DNA of 32,581 bases, from NCBI GenBank assembly GCA_913031305.1, contig CAJWEF010000012.1:1-32581 (forward strand), read 5' to 3'. Positions 22,122 through 29,935 of the stretch are shown here, in pieces (positions within the stretch are counted from its first letter, which is position 1; each line of letters begins with the position of its first letter). This DNA is from an uncultured Acidiferrobacteraceae bacterium (GTDB lineage: Bacteria > Pseudomonadota > Gammaproteobacteria > Arenicellales > UBA868). The translations under genes and the position numbers were made by a program. The notes beneath the pieces were generated by a model. It saw nothing but the letters and a program-made list of their open reading frames with translations. It did not search any database and had not been told where the DNA came from.

Positions 22122-22885
22122 TGTCGATCGCGTTGCAAAATCTCAGTATTGAGATCAGCGGTACCCGGATCTGCCAGGGCCTCGATCTTGAATTCTCGAC
22201 CGGTCAGGTCTGGTGTGTGCTGGGGTGTAATGGGGTTGGCAAAACTACCCTGCTTAAAACTCTGGCGGGACTCCGGCCTCCGAACTCAGGCAACGTTCGA
22301 CTCAATGGGCGGCCGGTTCAAAGGGTCGCGCGGCGACAGCGGGCACAGCAACTCAGCATATTGTTTCAGGACAGCGAAACACTGTTTCCGACTACAGTGC
22401 TTGAGACCGTGCTGACTGGCCGTCATCCGTGGATCAACCCCCTGCGAGGGGAGAGCGCGCACGACCGTGACAAGGCGATGGCCGCACTGGAACGCGTAGG
22501 CATGGCGCACCTGGCGGAACGCAGTATGTCTTCTTTATCGGGCGGTGAACGGCGCCGGGTGGATCTCGCTGCAGTCTTCGTCCAGGAGTCCGAGTGTGTT
22601 CTGCTGGATGAGCCTGGCAACCATCTGGATATGCACCATCAGGTCGCGGTGCTTGGCGGGATGGTGCAGCAGTGGAAAAGCCAGGGTGGACTGGTAATTC
22701 TGGTGATGCATGATGTGAACCTTGCGCTGCGCTTTAGCGATCATCTGCTGTTGCTGTTTGGCGATGGTGAGGTGGAGCATGGACCAGCCCAGGCCATAGC
22801 CACTGAGACGACATTGACCCGGTTATACCGTCACCGGATGATGTCTTTGGATGCCCCCCAGGGGCGTTGGTACCTCCCGGCCTGA
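22121..22885 (+). CDS. btuD: Cobalamin ABC importer, ATPase (BtuD)
   Basis: This 254-aa cytoplasmic ATPase is the partner of BtuC. Motifs are Walker A GCNGVGKTT, Q-loop LFQDSETLFPTTV, signature SSLSGGERRRVDLA, Walker B CVLLDEPGNHLD and switch His VMHDVNLALRF. The ORF track starts at 21926, but that part overlaps the end of btuC in another frame and is not family-like. The ATG at 22121 overlaps the btuC stop (TGATG), giving coupling and the correct family length. A GGxGxG-like variation is seen in Walker A, where Cys and Asn replace the more usual Pro and Asn, still functional in appearance. Confidence 0.9.
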   Translation: MSIALQNLSIEISGTRICQGLDLEFSTGQVWCVLGCNGVGKTTLLKTLAGLRPPNSGNVRLNGRPVQRVARRQRAQQLSILFQDSETLFPTTVLETVLTGRHPWINPLRGESAHDRDKAMAALERVGMAHLAERSMSSLSGGERRRVDLAAVFVQESECVLLDEPGNHLDMHHQVAVLGGMVQQWKSQGGLVILVMHDVNLALRFSDHLLLLFGDGEVEHGPAQAIATETTLTRLYRHRMMSLDAPQGRWYLPA

Positions 22886-22891
22886 AAGCGC

Positions 22892-22920
22892 TTGACACTC
22901 CTTTAGTTCGTCATTAGGGT
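22892..22920 (+). promoter_or_regulatory. Promoter of the btuB transcript
   Basis: A perfect TTGACA is followed after exactly 17 bases by TAGGGT, seven bases past the btuD stop and just before the riboswitch. This would give btuB its own B12-controlled transcript apart from btuCD. Confidence 0.6.
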
Positions 22921-22938
22921 TGCGCGGTTATCCCTGCT

Positions 22939-23125
22939 GGTTACCTGTTTCTACGTGAGGCAGGTAAACGGGAAGCCGGTGCGCACGATCTGTGCAATTC
23001 CGGCACTGCCCCCGCAACGGTAGGTGAGGACAGGATGTAGCACCAAGCCACTGCGGCGTAGGCCGTGGGAAGGCGCGCCATCCCGCACTCAGGTGCCCTC
23101 ACAAGTCCGGAGACCGACCAGTAGT
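22939..23125 (+). promoter_or_regulatory. Cobalamin (B12) riboswitch upstream of btuB
   Basis: The conserved blocks appear in order on the plus strand: ACGGGAAGCCGGTGCG, CCGGCACTGCCCCCGCAAC, AAGCCACTG, GTGGGAAGGCG and the B12 box AAGTCCGGAGACCGACC (23103-23119). It covers most of the 344-base btuD-btuB gap. The remaining 100 bases before the GTG start form the expression platform. Ends are approximate. Confidence 0.95.
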
Positions 23126-23229
23126 GGACCCAATGAAACCGCGTGGGGTGGTGACGGGTTGTGGTTATGCGCAACACCGCTGGTCCCTTCCTCGCATTAA
23201 GTGCACGGGTGGCGCGCAAGGAGTAGTCA

Positions 23230-25032
23230 GTGAAAAACTTTTCGATTAGTGGGATCCCCGCTGTTGTTGTAATTCTTTTTTTAACGGTTCTGTCAGTCCA
23301 GGCCGCTGACCCGGTCATCGTGACTGCAACACGCACTGCGCAGACGGCTGACGAGGTGCTGGCCCCGGTTACCGTAATCTCGCGTGAGGATATCGAGACC
23401 AGTGCGGCTCGAGACCTTGGAGAGTTGCTGTCGTCCCAGGTTGGCCTGGAGGTTACCCGTAACGGCGGCTACGGAAAAAATACCAGCGTTTTCATGCGCG
23501 GCACCAATGCCGGTCATGTGTTGACACTCGTTGATGGTATCAAATTGTTTTCCGCCACTGTAGGTGCGACTGCTTTTCAGTTTCTTCCTCTTGATCAGAT
23601 TGAGCGCATTGAGATTGTCCGCGGGCCCAGATCAAGTCTTTACGGTTCCGAGGCGCTAGGCGGCGTAATCCAGATCTTCACTCGCAAAGGGGGTGATAGG
23701 CGCGAAGCGCATGCCGAAGCGGGTTATGGTACCTACAACACGGCGAACGCCGGGGTTGGTATCTCGGGCCCGGCTGGCGATAGTCGCTTCAGTGTCCAGG
23801 TCGATGTGATCGATACTGATGGGATCGACAGCACTGTAGGCGCTCAGAGCGATAAAGACGGATATGACAATACCTCGCTCAGCGCCCGATGGAATGGGCC
23901 CACATCTGATGGGGCTGGCGAGCTGGATCTTTCGTTGCTGTACGCATCCGGAAATACCGGTTTTGATAATCCCTGGGCAGGTCCGCTGGTGGTTAACGAC
24001 TCGAGCTACGCGCAGCAGGTGCTGAATCTGAAGTGGCGCACCGATGGAGACGGTGGATGGAGTCATACGATACAGACCGGGCAGAGCCGTGATGATTCCA
24101 AGACCTTTGCAGATAACGTCTCAGACGGAGAATTTAACACCACTCGCAATCAGGCCAGTTGGCAACTGGATTGGCCCGTCGCCGAGGTTCATTTACTGAC
24201 AGGTGGAATTGATTACGCGGATGATTCGGTTGATGGATCGGTCAGTTACGATCTGAGCTCACGGTCGAACCTTGGCCTGTTCGGACAATGGCAGGGTGGT
24301 TACGGCAACCAGGATATGGTGGCAGGTTTGCGGTTTGATGACAACGAACAGTTTGGCAGCCATTTCACCGGCAATCTGGATTATGCGCTGTCAACCGAAA
24401 GTGGGCTGCGCTTTAACGCGGGTTTAGGCACTGCGTTCAAGGCGCCCAGTTTCAACGACCTGTATTACCCGGGTTTTGGCAACCCGACCCTTGAGGTGGA
24501 GTCATCTACCTCTTATGAAGTCGGAGTAAGTGGTGACGCAGGACCAGGCTCATGGGCGCTTCGTTGGTTTAATACCGATATTGAAGATCTGGTAGCTTAT
24601 GATCCGCTCACCTATGCCCCAGTGAATCTGGATCGCGCGGCAATTGATGGCTTGGAATTGGACTGGTCTGGGAAACTATCGGGCTGGCAGGCCGCAGTAG
24701 GTATCGCTCTAATGGACCCAAAGGATAAGGCGACTGGCCATCAGCTGGCGCGCCGTGCCAAGCAATCCGGCAAAGTACGGGTTGATCGACGTAGCGGCGA
24801 GTGGCAGTACGGATTGAGCGCCGCCTATCACGGTAAGCGCTACGATGATAAAGCCAACACGGTTGCTTTGGAGAGTTATACCCTGATTGACGGCGGAATT
24901 ACCTACGCCCTGGGTAAAAAGTGGCGGCTTCGGATCGAGGCGAACAACCTACTAGACGAGTCTTACCAGACGGCTGCGGGTTTTCGCGAGCCCGGACGGA
25001 ATTTTCTCGCCAGGGTGGTATTTCGCGACTAG
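23230..25032 (+). CDS. btuB: TonB-dependent outer-membrane cobalamin receptor
   Basis: This 600-aa outer-membrane beta-barrel takes up vitamin B12. The signal peptide covers residues 1-25 (cleaved after VQA). The TonB box DPVIVTATRT follows at once, resembling the BtuB type. The plug domain has VTVISREDIETS, VFMRGTNAGHVLTLVDGIKL and RIEIVRGPRSSLYGSEALGG. The barrel then runs to the last strand, which ends RNFLARVVFRD, with an aromatic near the C-terminus for outer-membrane insertion. Length equals that of E. coli BtuB. The start is GTG with AAGGAG six bases upstream. A cobalamin riboswitch in the leader fixes the substrate with confidence. The gene ends two bases before the convergent btuF stop. 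Confidence 0.95.
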   Translation: MKNFSISGIPAVVVILFLTVLSVQAADPVIVTATRTAQTADEVLAPVTVISREDIETSAARDLGELLSSQVGLEVTRNGGYGKNTSVFMRGTNAGHVLTLVDGIKLFSATVGATAFQFLPLDQIERIEIVRGPRSSLYGSEALGGVIQIFTRKGGDRREAHAEAGYGTYNTANAGVGISGPAGDSRFSVQVDVIDTDGIDSTVGAQSDKDGYDNTSLSARWNGPTSDGAGELDLSLLYASGNTGFDNPWAGPLVVNDSSYAQQVLNLKWRTDGDGGWSHTIQTGQSRDDSKTFADNVSDGEFNTTRNQASWQLDWPVAEVHLLTGGIDYADDSVDGSVSYDLSSRSNLGLFGQWQGGYGNQDMVAGLRFDDNEQFGSHFTGNLDYALSTESGLRFNAGLGTAFKAPSFNDLYYPGFGNPTLEVESSTSYEVGVSGDAGPGSWALRWFNTDIEDLVAYDPLTYAPVNLDRAAIDGLELDWSGKLSGWQAAVGIALMDPKDKATGHQLARRAKQSGKVRVDRRSGEWQYGLSAAYHGKRYDDKANTVALESYTLIDGGITYALGKKWRLRIEANNLLDESYQTAAGFREPGRNFLARVVFRD

Positions 25033-25034
25033 GC

Positions 25035-25928
25035 CTAGCCTGACCCACGGGCCCGATCAATGATTTGGCAAAGTTCGCGCATCCCTTCGAGGATTCTAGG
25101 GGAGTGTCGGTGCAGGTGGTCCGAATTGACGATATAAAGGCGCTCATTCGCAACGGCATCGACCTGGTCCCAATTTGCCCAGTGATCGAGCGCTCGGTGT
25201 GACCCTCCGGTGCCGTCTCCGGCAATTATTACCGCGGGGTTACGGCTGATAACTGACTCTCGGGATACCGTGGGGGCGATGTCCGACAGGTTCGCGAATA
25301 CATTGCGCGCCCCACAATCTTCAAGCAGACGGCTAACGAGGTGATTGCCATTCAGGGTTATCAGAGGGTCATGCCAGACCTGGTAGAAGACTTCTATGAG
25401 CTTCTTGCGATAAAAGGTTTTACGGATTGACCCGGCTTCTTCAAGAAACTGACCCGCCAGGCGATTAGCTGTTTTGTCATTGCCGGTCAACTTGCCGATT
25501 CGGACCAAGGTACTGGCGATAAGGGCCAGGGTCGCCGGCTCAGCTCGGTAGACGGTGAGCCCGAGTTGTTCGAGGCGTGCCACCAGTGCCGTGGGATTAC
25601 CACTCTCCCAGGCCAGTATCAGATCGGGTTGTAGCCGGAGGATTGTTTCAAAGTCGAAACGACTATGGGATCCGACGCGTGGCACCTGCAGTGCCGCTGG
25701 CGGGTAATCGCTATGATCTACCGTGCCGACCACCCGGTCTCCCGCGCCGATAAAGAACAGGATCTCAGTCAGGTTTGGAGCCAGGCTGATGATACGCTGG
25801 GCCGGCGTGCTCAGTTGAATTTGTGCGTGAGTATCATCTAACACCTGCACGGGCTCGGCATCGGCCTGGATGAACCATCCTGATAACAGGACACTCAGCA
25901 GCGCACAGATAGACAGATGGGCTTTCAA
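25035..25928 (-). CDS. btuF: Periplasmic cobalamin-binding protein (BtuF)
   Basis: This 297-aa protein of the helical-backbone (family 8) binding proteins should deliver B12 to BtuCD. The signal peptide is about 1-24. The opening RIISLAPNLTEILFFIGAGD and the segment VDHSDYPPAALQVPRVGS with FETILRLQPDLILAW are the BtuF/FhuD-like N-lobe. The C-lobe has ARNVFANLSDIAPTVSRESV. The start is a TTG, the only usable one giving the full signal peptide; ribosome site is weak. It faces btuB tail to tail and follows coq7 by 34 bases in the same direction, so it is probably transcribed with coq7 rather than with the riboswitch genes. Confidence 0.85.
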   Translation of the reverse strand: MKAHLSICALLSVLLSGWFIQADAEPVQVLDDTHAQIQLSTPAQRIISLAPNLTEILFFIGAGDRVVGTVDHSDYPPAALQVPRVGSHSRFDFETILRLQPDLILAWESGNPTALVARLEQLGLTVYRAEPATLALIASTLVRIGKLTGNDKTANRLAGQFLEEAGSIRKTFYRKKLIEVFYQVWHDPLITLNGNHLVSRLLEDCGARNVFANLSDIAPTVSRESVISRNPAVIIAGDGTGGSHRALDHWANWDQVDAVANERLYIVNSDHLHRHSPRILEGMRELCQIIDRARGSG

Positions 25929-25962
25929 GCCAGGTTCAACCAGGCAAAGAGGGTGAGTGTGG

Positions 25963-26625
25963 CTAGATCCAGTACGCGGCGCCGGTCATTACTCGGCTTG
26001 CACCGCGCATCAGGCTTTTGATCGGCGTAGGCAGATCGGCAGCGCCCGAGCGGTTTGCTCTCTCAGCGTGTCGGCGTTCATCTTCTTTCATTTGTTGAAC
26101 CACGACTCGGCTGCAGGTATCTTTTGCTGGGAGTCGACCCAGATGGCTGTCGAGGTGGCCCTCGACCTGCTCCTCTGTTTCTTTTAGAAAACCAAGGCTC
26201 CAGCGGTCCCCGGCCAGGCCGGCTACAGCGCCGATGACGAACGCTCCGGTGTACCAAAGCGGATTCAATAGGCTTTTCCTTCCACCCAGGGCTTGCAGGC
26301 GTGTATCACACCAGGTTAAGTGGTCATTTTCCTCAGCGGCTGTGTGTACCAGCGTTTGCTGTAATTGCAAATCGCGGGTGGCAGCGGCTTGACTCTGATA
26401 CAGGGCTTGGGCGCAGACTTCGCCCACGTGGTTTACCCGCATCAGACGGGCCGATTGGTCACGCTCAGCTTCATCCAACTCTGGCTCGTCAAGACCTTCA
26501 CTCGGATCTGATCGGCCGGTTCCATTGGCCTGACCAAAAATGGTGGTCAGGCCGTTCTGGGCTGCGATCAGCCAGTGGTCAGTCTCGCTGTAACTGCGTT
26601 GACCTGGCGTTTGGCGGGCTGTCAT
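25963..26625 (-). CDS. coq7: Demethoxyubiquinone hydroxylase (ubiquinone biosynthesis)
   Basis: Coq7 adds the C6 hydroxyl in the next-to-last steps of ubiquinone synthesis. It is a membrane-associated di-iron protein. This 220-aa version carries the di-iron ligands in RMRVNHVGEVCAQALYQSQ-like (RLMRVNHVGEV), AAEENDHLTWC, the Glu of KETEEQVEGHLDSHL and MKEDERRHAE, in the expected order. The membrane-binding hydrophobic segment is YTGAFVIGAVAGLAG. The N-terminal extension (residues 1-50) before the first ligand is as in gammaproteobacterial Coq7. Presence shows aerobic respiration with ubiquinone. Confidence 0.93.
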   Translation of the reverse strand: MTARQTPGQRSYSETDHWLIAAQNGLTTIFGQANGTGRSDPSEGLDEPELDEAERDQSARLMRVNHVGEVCAQALYQSQAAATRDLQLQQTLVHTAAEENDHLTWCDTRLQALGGRKSLLNPLWYTGAFVIGAVAGLAGDRWSLGFLKETEEQVEGHLDSHLGRLPAKDTCSRVVVQQMKEDERRHAERANRSGAADLPTPIKSLMRGASRVMTGAAYWI

Positions 26626-26710
26626 TGGAGTGATGAGTTCAAGAGGTGTTGGCGATATTCTAAGACTCAGGCGGGTTGCCTATCAACGATGACGCGAGCT
26701 AACCCAGTTC

Positions 26711-27490
26711 CTATTGGATCAGCCGGCGGCGAATCAGGATTGTTGCGATCCAAGAAGTCACCAGGCCAAATAATCCCAATGTGCCTAGGTGTAGGCCAAG
26801 GTTGGTGACGGGTTCGCCCACCACGATCGGGCGGATGATCTGAACTGCGTGAGTCAGGGGTAGAAACTGAACCACAGACTGCATTGGCGCCGGTAGCGTA
26901 TTGATGGGATAGAAGACCCCGCAGAGGATAAACATTGGCGTCATTGCCAGGGTCATATAAAAATTGAAGTACTCATAGCCCCGGGCAAGCGCGGTAATAA
27001 TCAGTCCCGGCGCTGCAAAGCATAACCCGGTGAGGAATATCACTGGCAGCGCAAATACTGCGGTCCAGTCGTTCACCGCCCCGAGTAGTGCGGCAACTGC
27101 GAGGATGGCACTGCCACTGAAGAGGCTTTTGGTAGCACACCAGAGTAATTCGCCAATGACAATATCATCCACTTCTGCTGGGGTTGCGAGAATGGCTTCA
27201 TAGGTCTGCTGCGGCACCATTCTTGTATATACCGACCACATGGATTCCATACTCGCAACATTCATTGCCGACCAGGCGATAAAGCCCGATGCCAAGAAAG
27301 TAAAGTACGGCATGCCGGCCATCTCGCCGACGAAGCGACCCAATCCATAACCCAGGCCTAGCAGATAGATTAGGGGTTCACCAAAATGCAGCAGCACGCT
27401 CGCACCCATCAATCGACGCCACACCAATGCATTGCGTCGCCAGATGGTGAACGCCTCGATTCGCAGTATAGGTAGGCTGTTGGGTTTCAC
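26711..27490 (-). CDS. ABC-2 type exporter permease (NodJ family)
   Basis: This 259-aa inner-membrane protein has about six spans and is the partner of the NodI-like ATPase. NodJ-like blocks are YLLGLGYGLGRFVGEMAG, YFTFLASGFIAWSAMNVASM, the ABC-2 signature around PMFILCGVFYPINTLP and FLPLTHAVQIIRPIV. The GTG start overlaps the NodI-like stop by four bases (GTGA). NodIJ of rhizobia exports lipo-chito-oligosaccharides, but close homologues occur widely in free-living proteobacteria with unknown cargo, so no substrate is claimed. Confidence 0.85.
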   Translation of the reverse strand: MKPNSLPILRIEAFTIWRRNALVWRRLMGASVLLHFGEPLIYLLGLGYGLGRFVGEMAGMPYFTFLASGFIAWSAMNVASMESMWSVYTRMVPQQTYEAILATPAEVDDIVIGELLWCATKSLFSGSAILAVAALLGAVNDWTAVFALPVIFLTGLCFAAPGLIITALARGYEYFNFYMTLAMTPMFILCGVFYPINTLPAPMQSVVQFLPLTHAVQIIRPIVVGEPVTNLGLHLGTLGLFGLVTSWIATILIRRRLIQ

Positions 27491-28437
27491 CCGCGAAGTT
27501 CTCGGCCTGTCAGGCGTAAAAATACATCTTCAAGGTCCGAATGTCGGTGTAAGCAGGCAGTATCAGGTAGCCCCTGGGCCAACTCCAGCAGTGGTTTGGC
27601 GTGGTTGGAATAGATATAGAGGCTTTCGCCGGCATGCTCGGTACGACATGAAGTTGGTAGCCGACCCACTGCTTCCTTTGGGATGCCTCCCCGGATCTCT
27701 AACACATCACTCTCGCAGTACTTGCGGATCAGGCCTGTAGGGCTATCTTGCGCCAGCAGTGTGCCGTTATCGATAATCATTAACTGGTCGCAGAGTCTTT
27801 CAGCCTCCTCCATGTAGTGCGTGGTCAGGAGGATGGTTTTGCCGTTTCGTTTCATCCGGTGCACTAAAGACCAAATCATATGCCGTGCCTGAGGATCAAG
27901 CCCGGTTGTCGGCTCATCCAGGACCAGGAACTCAGGCTCGTTTACCAGCGCTCGCGCCAGGGTCAGGCGTCGTTTCAGGCCTCCCGAGAGGGTATCAATA
28001 CGATCTGTGGCGCGCGCAGATAATTCAACCATATCCAGTAGTTGAGGTATCCGTCGATCCATCTCATGAGTAGGCAGTCGGAAATAGCTCCCGTATATGC
28101 GTAGATTCTCTTCAACCGTGAAATCCGGATCAAGGTTATCTGCCTGTGGAACAATGCCGGTTCGCTGGCGGATCTGCCGGCGGTTAAGTTCAATATCTTC
28201 GCCGAAAATTTCCAGCGTTCCACCGCTGCGAGGTGACTGCCCCAGCAGCATTCGAAGCGTAGTTGTTTTGCCGGCTCCATTGGGCCCCAGCAATCCAAAG
28301 CAAATTCGGGGTGGGATATCAAGGTCCAGTCCGGCAACTGCTGGTTTACCGTTAAAGTTTTTACTCAGATTCTGGCAATGCACCAGCAGCGGTGCAGATA
28401 TTGGCACCGTTTCTCCAGCCGGTGGACTTAAAGGCAT
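27487..28437 (-). CDS. ABC exporter ATPase (NodI family)
   Basis: This is a 316-aa cytoplasmic ATPase. Walker A GPNGAGKTTTLRML, Q-loop IVPQADNLDPDFTV, signature LSGGLKRRLTLARALV, Walker B FLVLDEPTTGLDPQAR and switch His LLTTHYMEEAE are present. The VPQADNLDPDFTVEENL segment and the terminal HRHSDLEDVFLRLTGRELRG mark the NodI branch. It lies 12 bases after the HAD phosphatase stop and overlaps the permease, so the three form an operon. Cargo is unknown. Confidence 0.88.
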   Translation of the reverse strand: MPLSPPAGETVPISAPLLVHCQNLSKNFNGKPAVAGLDLDIPPRICFGLLGPNGAGKTTTLRMLLGQSPRSGGTLEIFGEDIELNRRQIRQRTGIVPQADNLDPDFTVEENLRIYGSYFRLPTHEMDRRIPQLLDMVELSARATDRIDTLSGGLKRRLTLARALVNEPEFLVLDEPTTGLDPQARHMIWSLVHRMKRNGKTILLTTHYMEEAERLCDQLMIIDNGTLLAQDSPTGLIRKYCESDVLEIRGGIPKEAVGRLPTSCRTEHAGESLYIYSNHAKPLLELAQGLPDTACLHRHSDLEDVFLRLTGRELRG

Positions 28438-28449
28438 TGGTGAGTGTGA

Positions 28450-29232
28450 TCAGCAATCAAGTTGCGCATCACACCACTGAGGTAAATCGGCAATCGATGG
28501 CAGTTCGCCGTCGCAACCCGGTGGGATTGGCTCAGAGATACTGTTGCCGGTACGAACCAGTAAGCTTTTTAGCCCGGCGTTAATGCCGCCAGCGATATCG
28601 GAGGATAGGCTGTCGCCAATCATCACAGTCTGGCTGCGTTCAAAACCCGTTCTGGCAAGTGCAGCATCGAAAAAAGCCCGCTCGGGTTTTCCGATCAGCG
28701 TGACGGGTTGTGAGATTACCAATTCTAAAGCGGCCACCATGGGTCCAAGGCCTATACGCGTGACGTTGCCATCTGGCCAGGTCGGATCGCGGTGCAGGGC
28801 GATTGGCTCGGCTCCATCGTTGATTAGACGCCGCGCGATGTCTATTTCGCCAAAGTCAGGCCACATGCACTGTCCCATGACGACGGCATCAACTGGCGTC
28901 TCATGGCGAACTACGCTATGGCCGGAATCTGTCAGCAACATCTCAAGACTGGGGTCACCAATCAGAAAGCAACGGGCGTGACCAAAACGACTACTGAGAT
29001 ATTCGACAGCCGCCAACGACACCGGAAAAATCTCTTCGAGGTCTATCTGGTAGCCGAGATCCGTCAATTTGTCTCGGATCTGGCTCTGGGACATCCGCGA
29101 GGTATTAGTGACCAGTAGAAACCCAAAACCGCGCTTGCGCAGATAGTTGAGCACACCAGGCCCTTTGGCTACGGGCGCGCTACCGCCGTAAAGGACACCG
29201 TCGATATCGATAAAGAACGATGGCTTGGGCAA
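28450..29232 (-). CDS. HAD-family (IIA, NagD-like) phosphatase
   Basis: This 260-aa cytoplasmic HAD hydrolase acts on a small phosphorylated compound. Motif I is FFIDIDGVLYGG (nucleophile Asp), motif II is LLVTNTSRMS, the Lys of motif III is in LIGKPERAFFDAA and motif IV is VMIGDSLSSDIAGG. The order with a C2-type cap between motifs II and III is the NagD/HAD-IIA pattern. The start is TTG and places the nucleophile at residue 9-11, as usual. It opens the operon with the NodIJ-like exporter. Confidence 0.87.
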   Translation of the reverse strand: MPKPSFFIDIDGVLYGGSAPVAKGPGVLNYLRKRGFGFLLVTNTSRMSQSQIRDKLTDLGYQIDLEEIFPVSLAAVEYLSSRFGHARCFLIGDPSLEMLLTDSGHSVVRHETPVDAVVMGQCMWPDFGEIDIARRLINDGAEPIALHRDPTWPDGNVTRIGLGPMVAALELVISQPVTLIGKPERAFFDAALARTGFERSQTVMIGDSLSSDIAGGINAGLKSLLVRTGNSISEPIPPGCDGELPSIADLPQWCDAQLDC

Positions 29233-29365
29233 GCTAATAGAATCGGTTCGAAGAAAAGGCGTAGTCTAACGGGCAGCCGGCCTATAGGGGAGATCAAAAT
29301 ATTTGGCAGTTAACGGGGGCACCGGCTTGCAGGACAAAGGCTCGATTGGCACACTGGATAGTAAT

Positions 29366-29935
29366 ATGAATACCCAAGCTGACGACTTGAGAAAGAAATT
29401 TCTGGCATGGCAGTGCCTACTGCGCCAGCGGGCAATGCGGGTTGGCGGCGGTAAGCCGACGCCCGGTATGCGGCCGCACCTGTCGTTTGCGGACGACGCT
29501 CATGACTCGGGCCCAGTCACAGTCTTATTGTTGCACGCGGATGCTGTGACCGATGCGGCGGAGTTCCGGCACATGGCTGTCAAGACCTACGACCCAGCTG
29601 ATCGTTATAGCGCTGCGGTCAAGTTCCTGTCTGCGACCTACTACCAGAAGCCACAAGAATTTTCCGATGAAATGACAGCGCTATTCGGCGCTGGGGGGCT
29701 GCTGGCGAAAGCGTTGCGTGCCCGCAAGTCTTGCATGCTGGATTTTCAGCAGTTTGGGTCCCGCTTCAAGATGGAATGTTCGGTCAGGGAAATTGATAGG
29801 GATAGTGTCCTGTATCAAGCAACATACTGGCACAACAAGCTGTTTAATCCACAGTTACCCCCTGAAATTACAATCCTTGGCTTCAAGCCTCAATGGGATC
29901 AAGCGCAGTTCGAGGAAACTCTGTCGCGAGCCTAG
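29366..29935 (+). CDS. Uncharacterised protein
   Basis: This 189-aa protein from the ATG at 29366 is not one I recognise. The ORF track begins at a TTG (29303) that has a possible ribosome site (GGGGAG), so a 210-aa form cannot be ruled out. The sequence looks globular and soluble, with no signal peptide or membrane span. Notable stretches are KFLAWQCLLRQRAMRVGGG, KPTPGMRPHLSF, AEFRHMAVKTYDPADRYSAA and a Gly-rich LFGAGGLLAKALRA; the C-terminal part (YQATYWHNKLFNPQLPP) is rich in aromatics. It is divergent from the HAD gene. Its stop overlaps that of the convergent GntR regulator by four bases. Its nearness to the amine-type genes may be chance. Confidence 0.75.
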   Translation: MNTQADDLRKKFLAWQCLLRQRAMRVGGGKPTPGMRPHLSFADDAHDSGPVTVLLLHADAVTDAAEFRHMAVKTYDPADRYSAAVKFLSATYYQKPQEFSDEMTALFGAGGLLAKALRARKSCMLDFQQFGSRFKMECSVREIDRDSVLYQATYWHNKLFNPQLPPEITILGFKPQWDQAQFEETLSRA

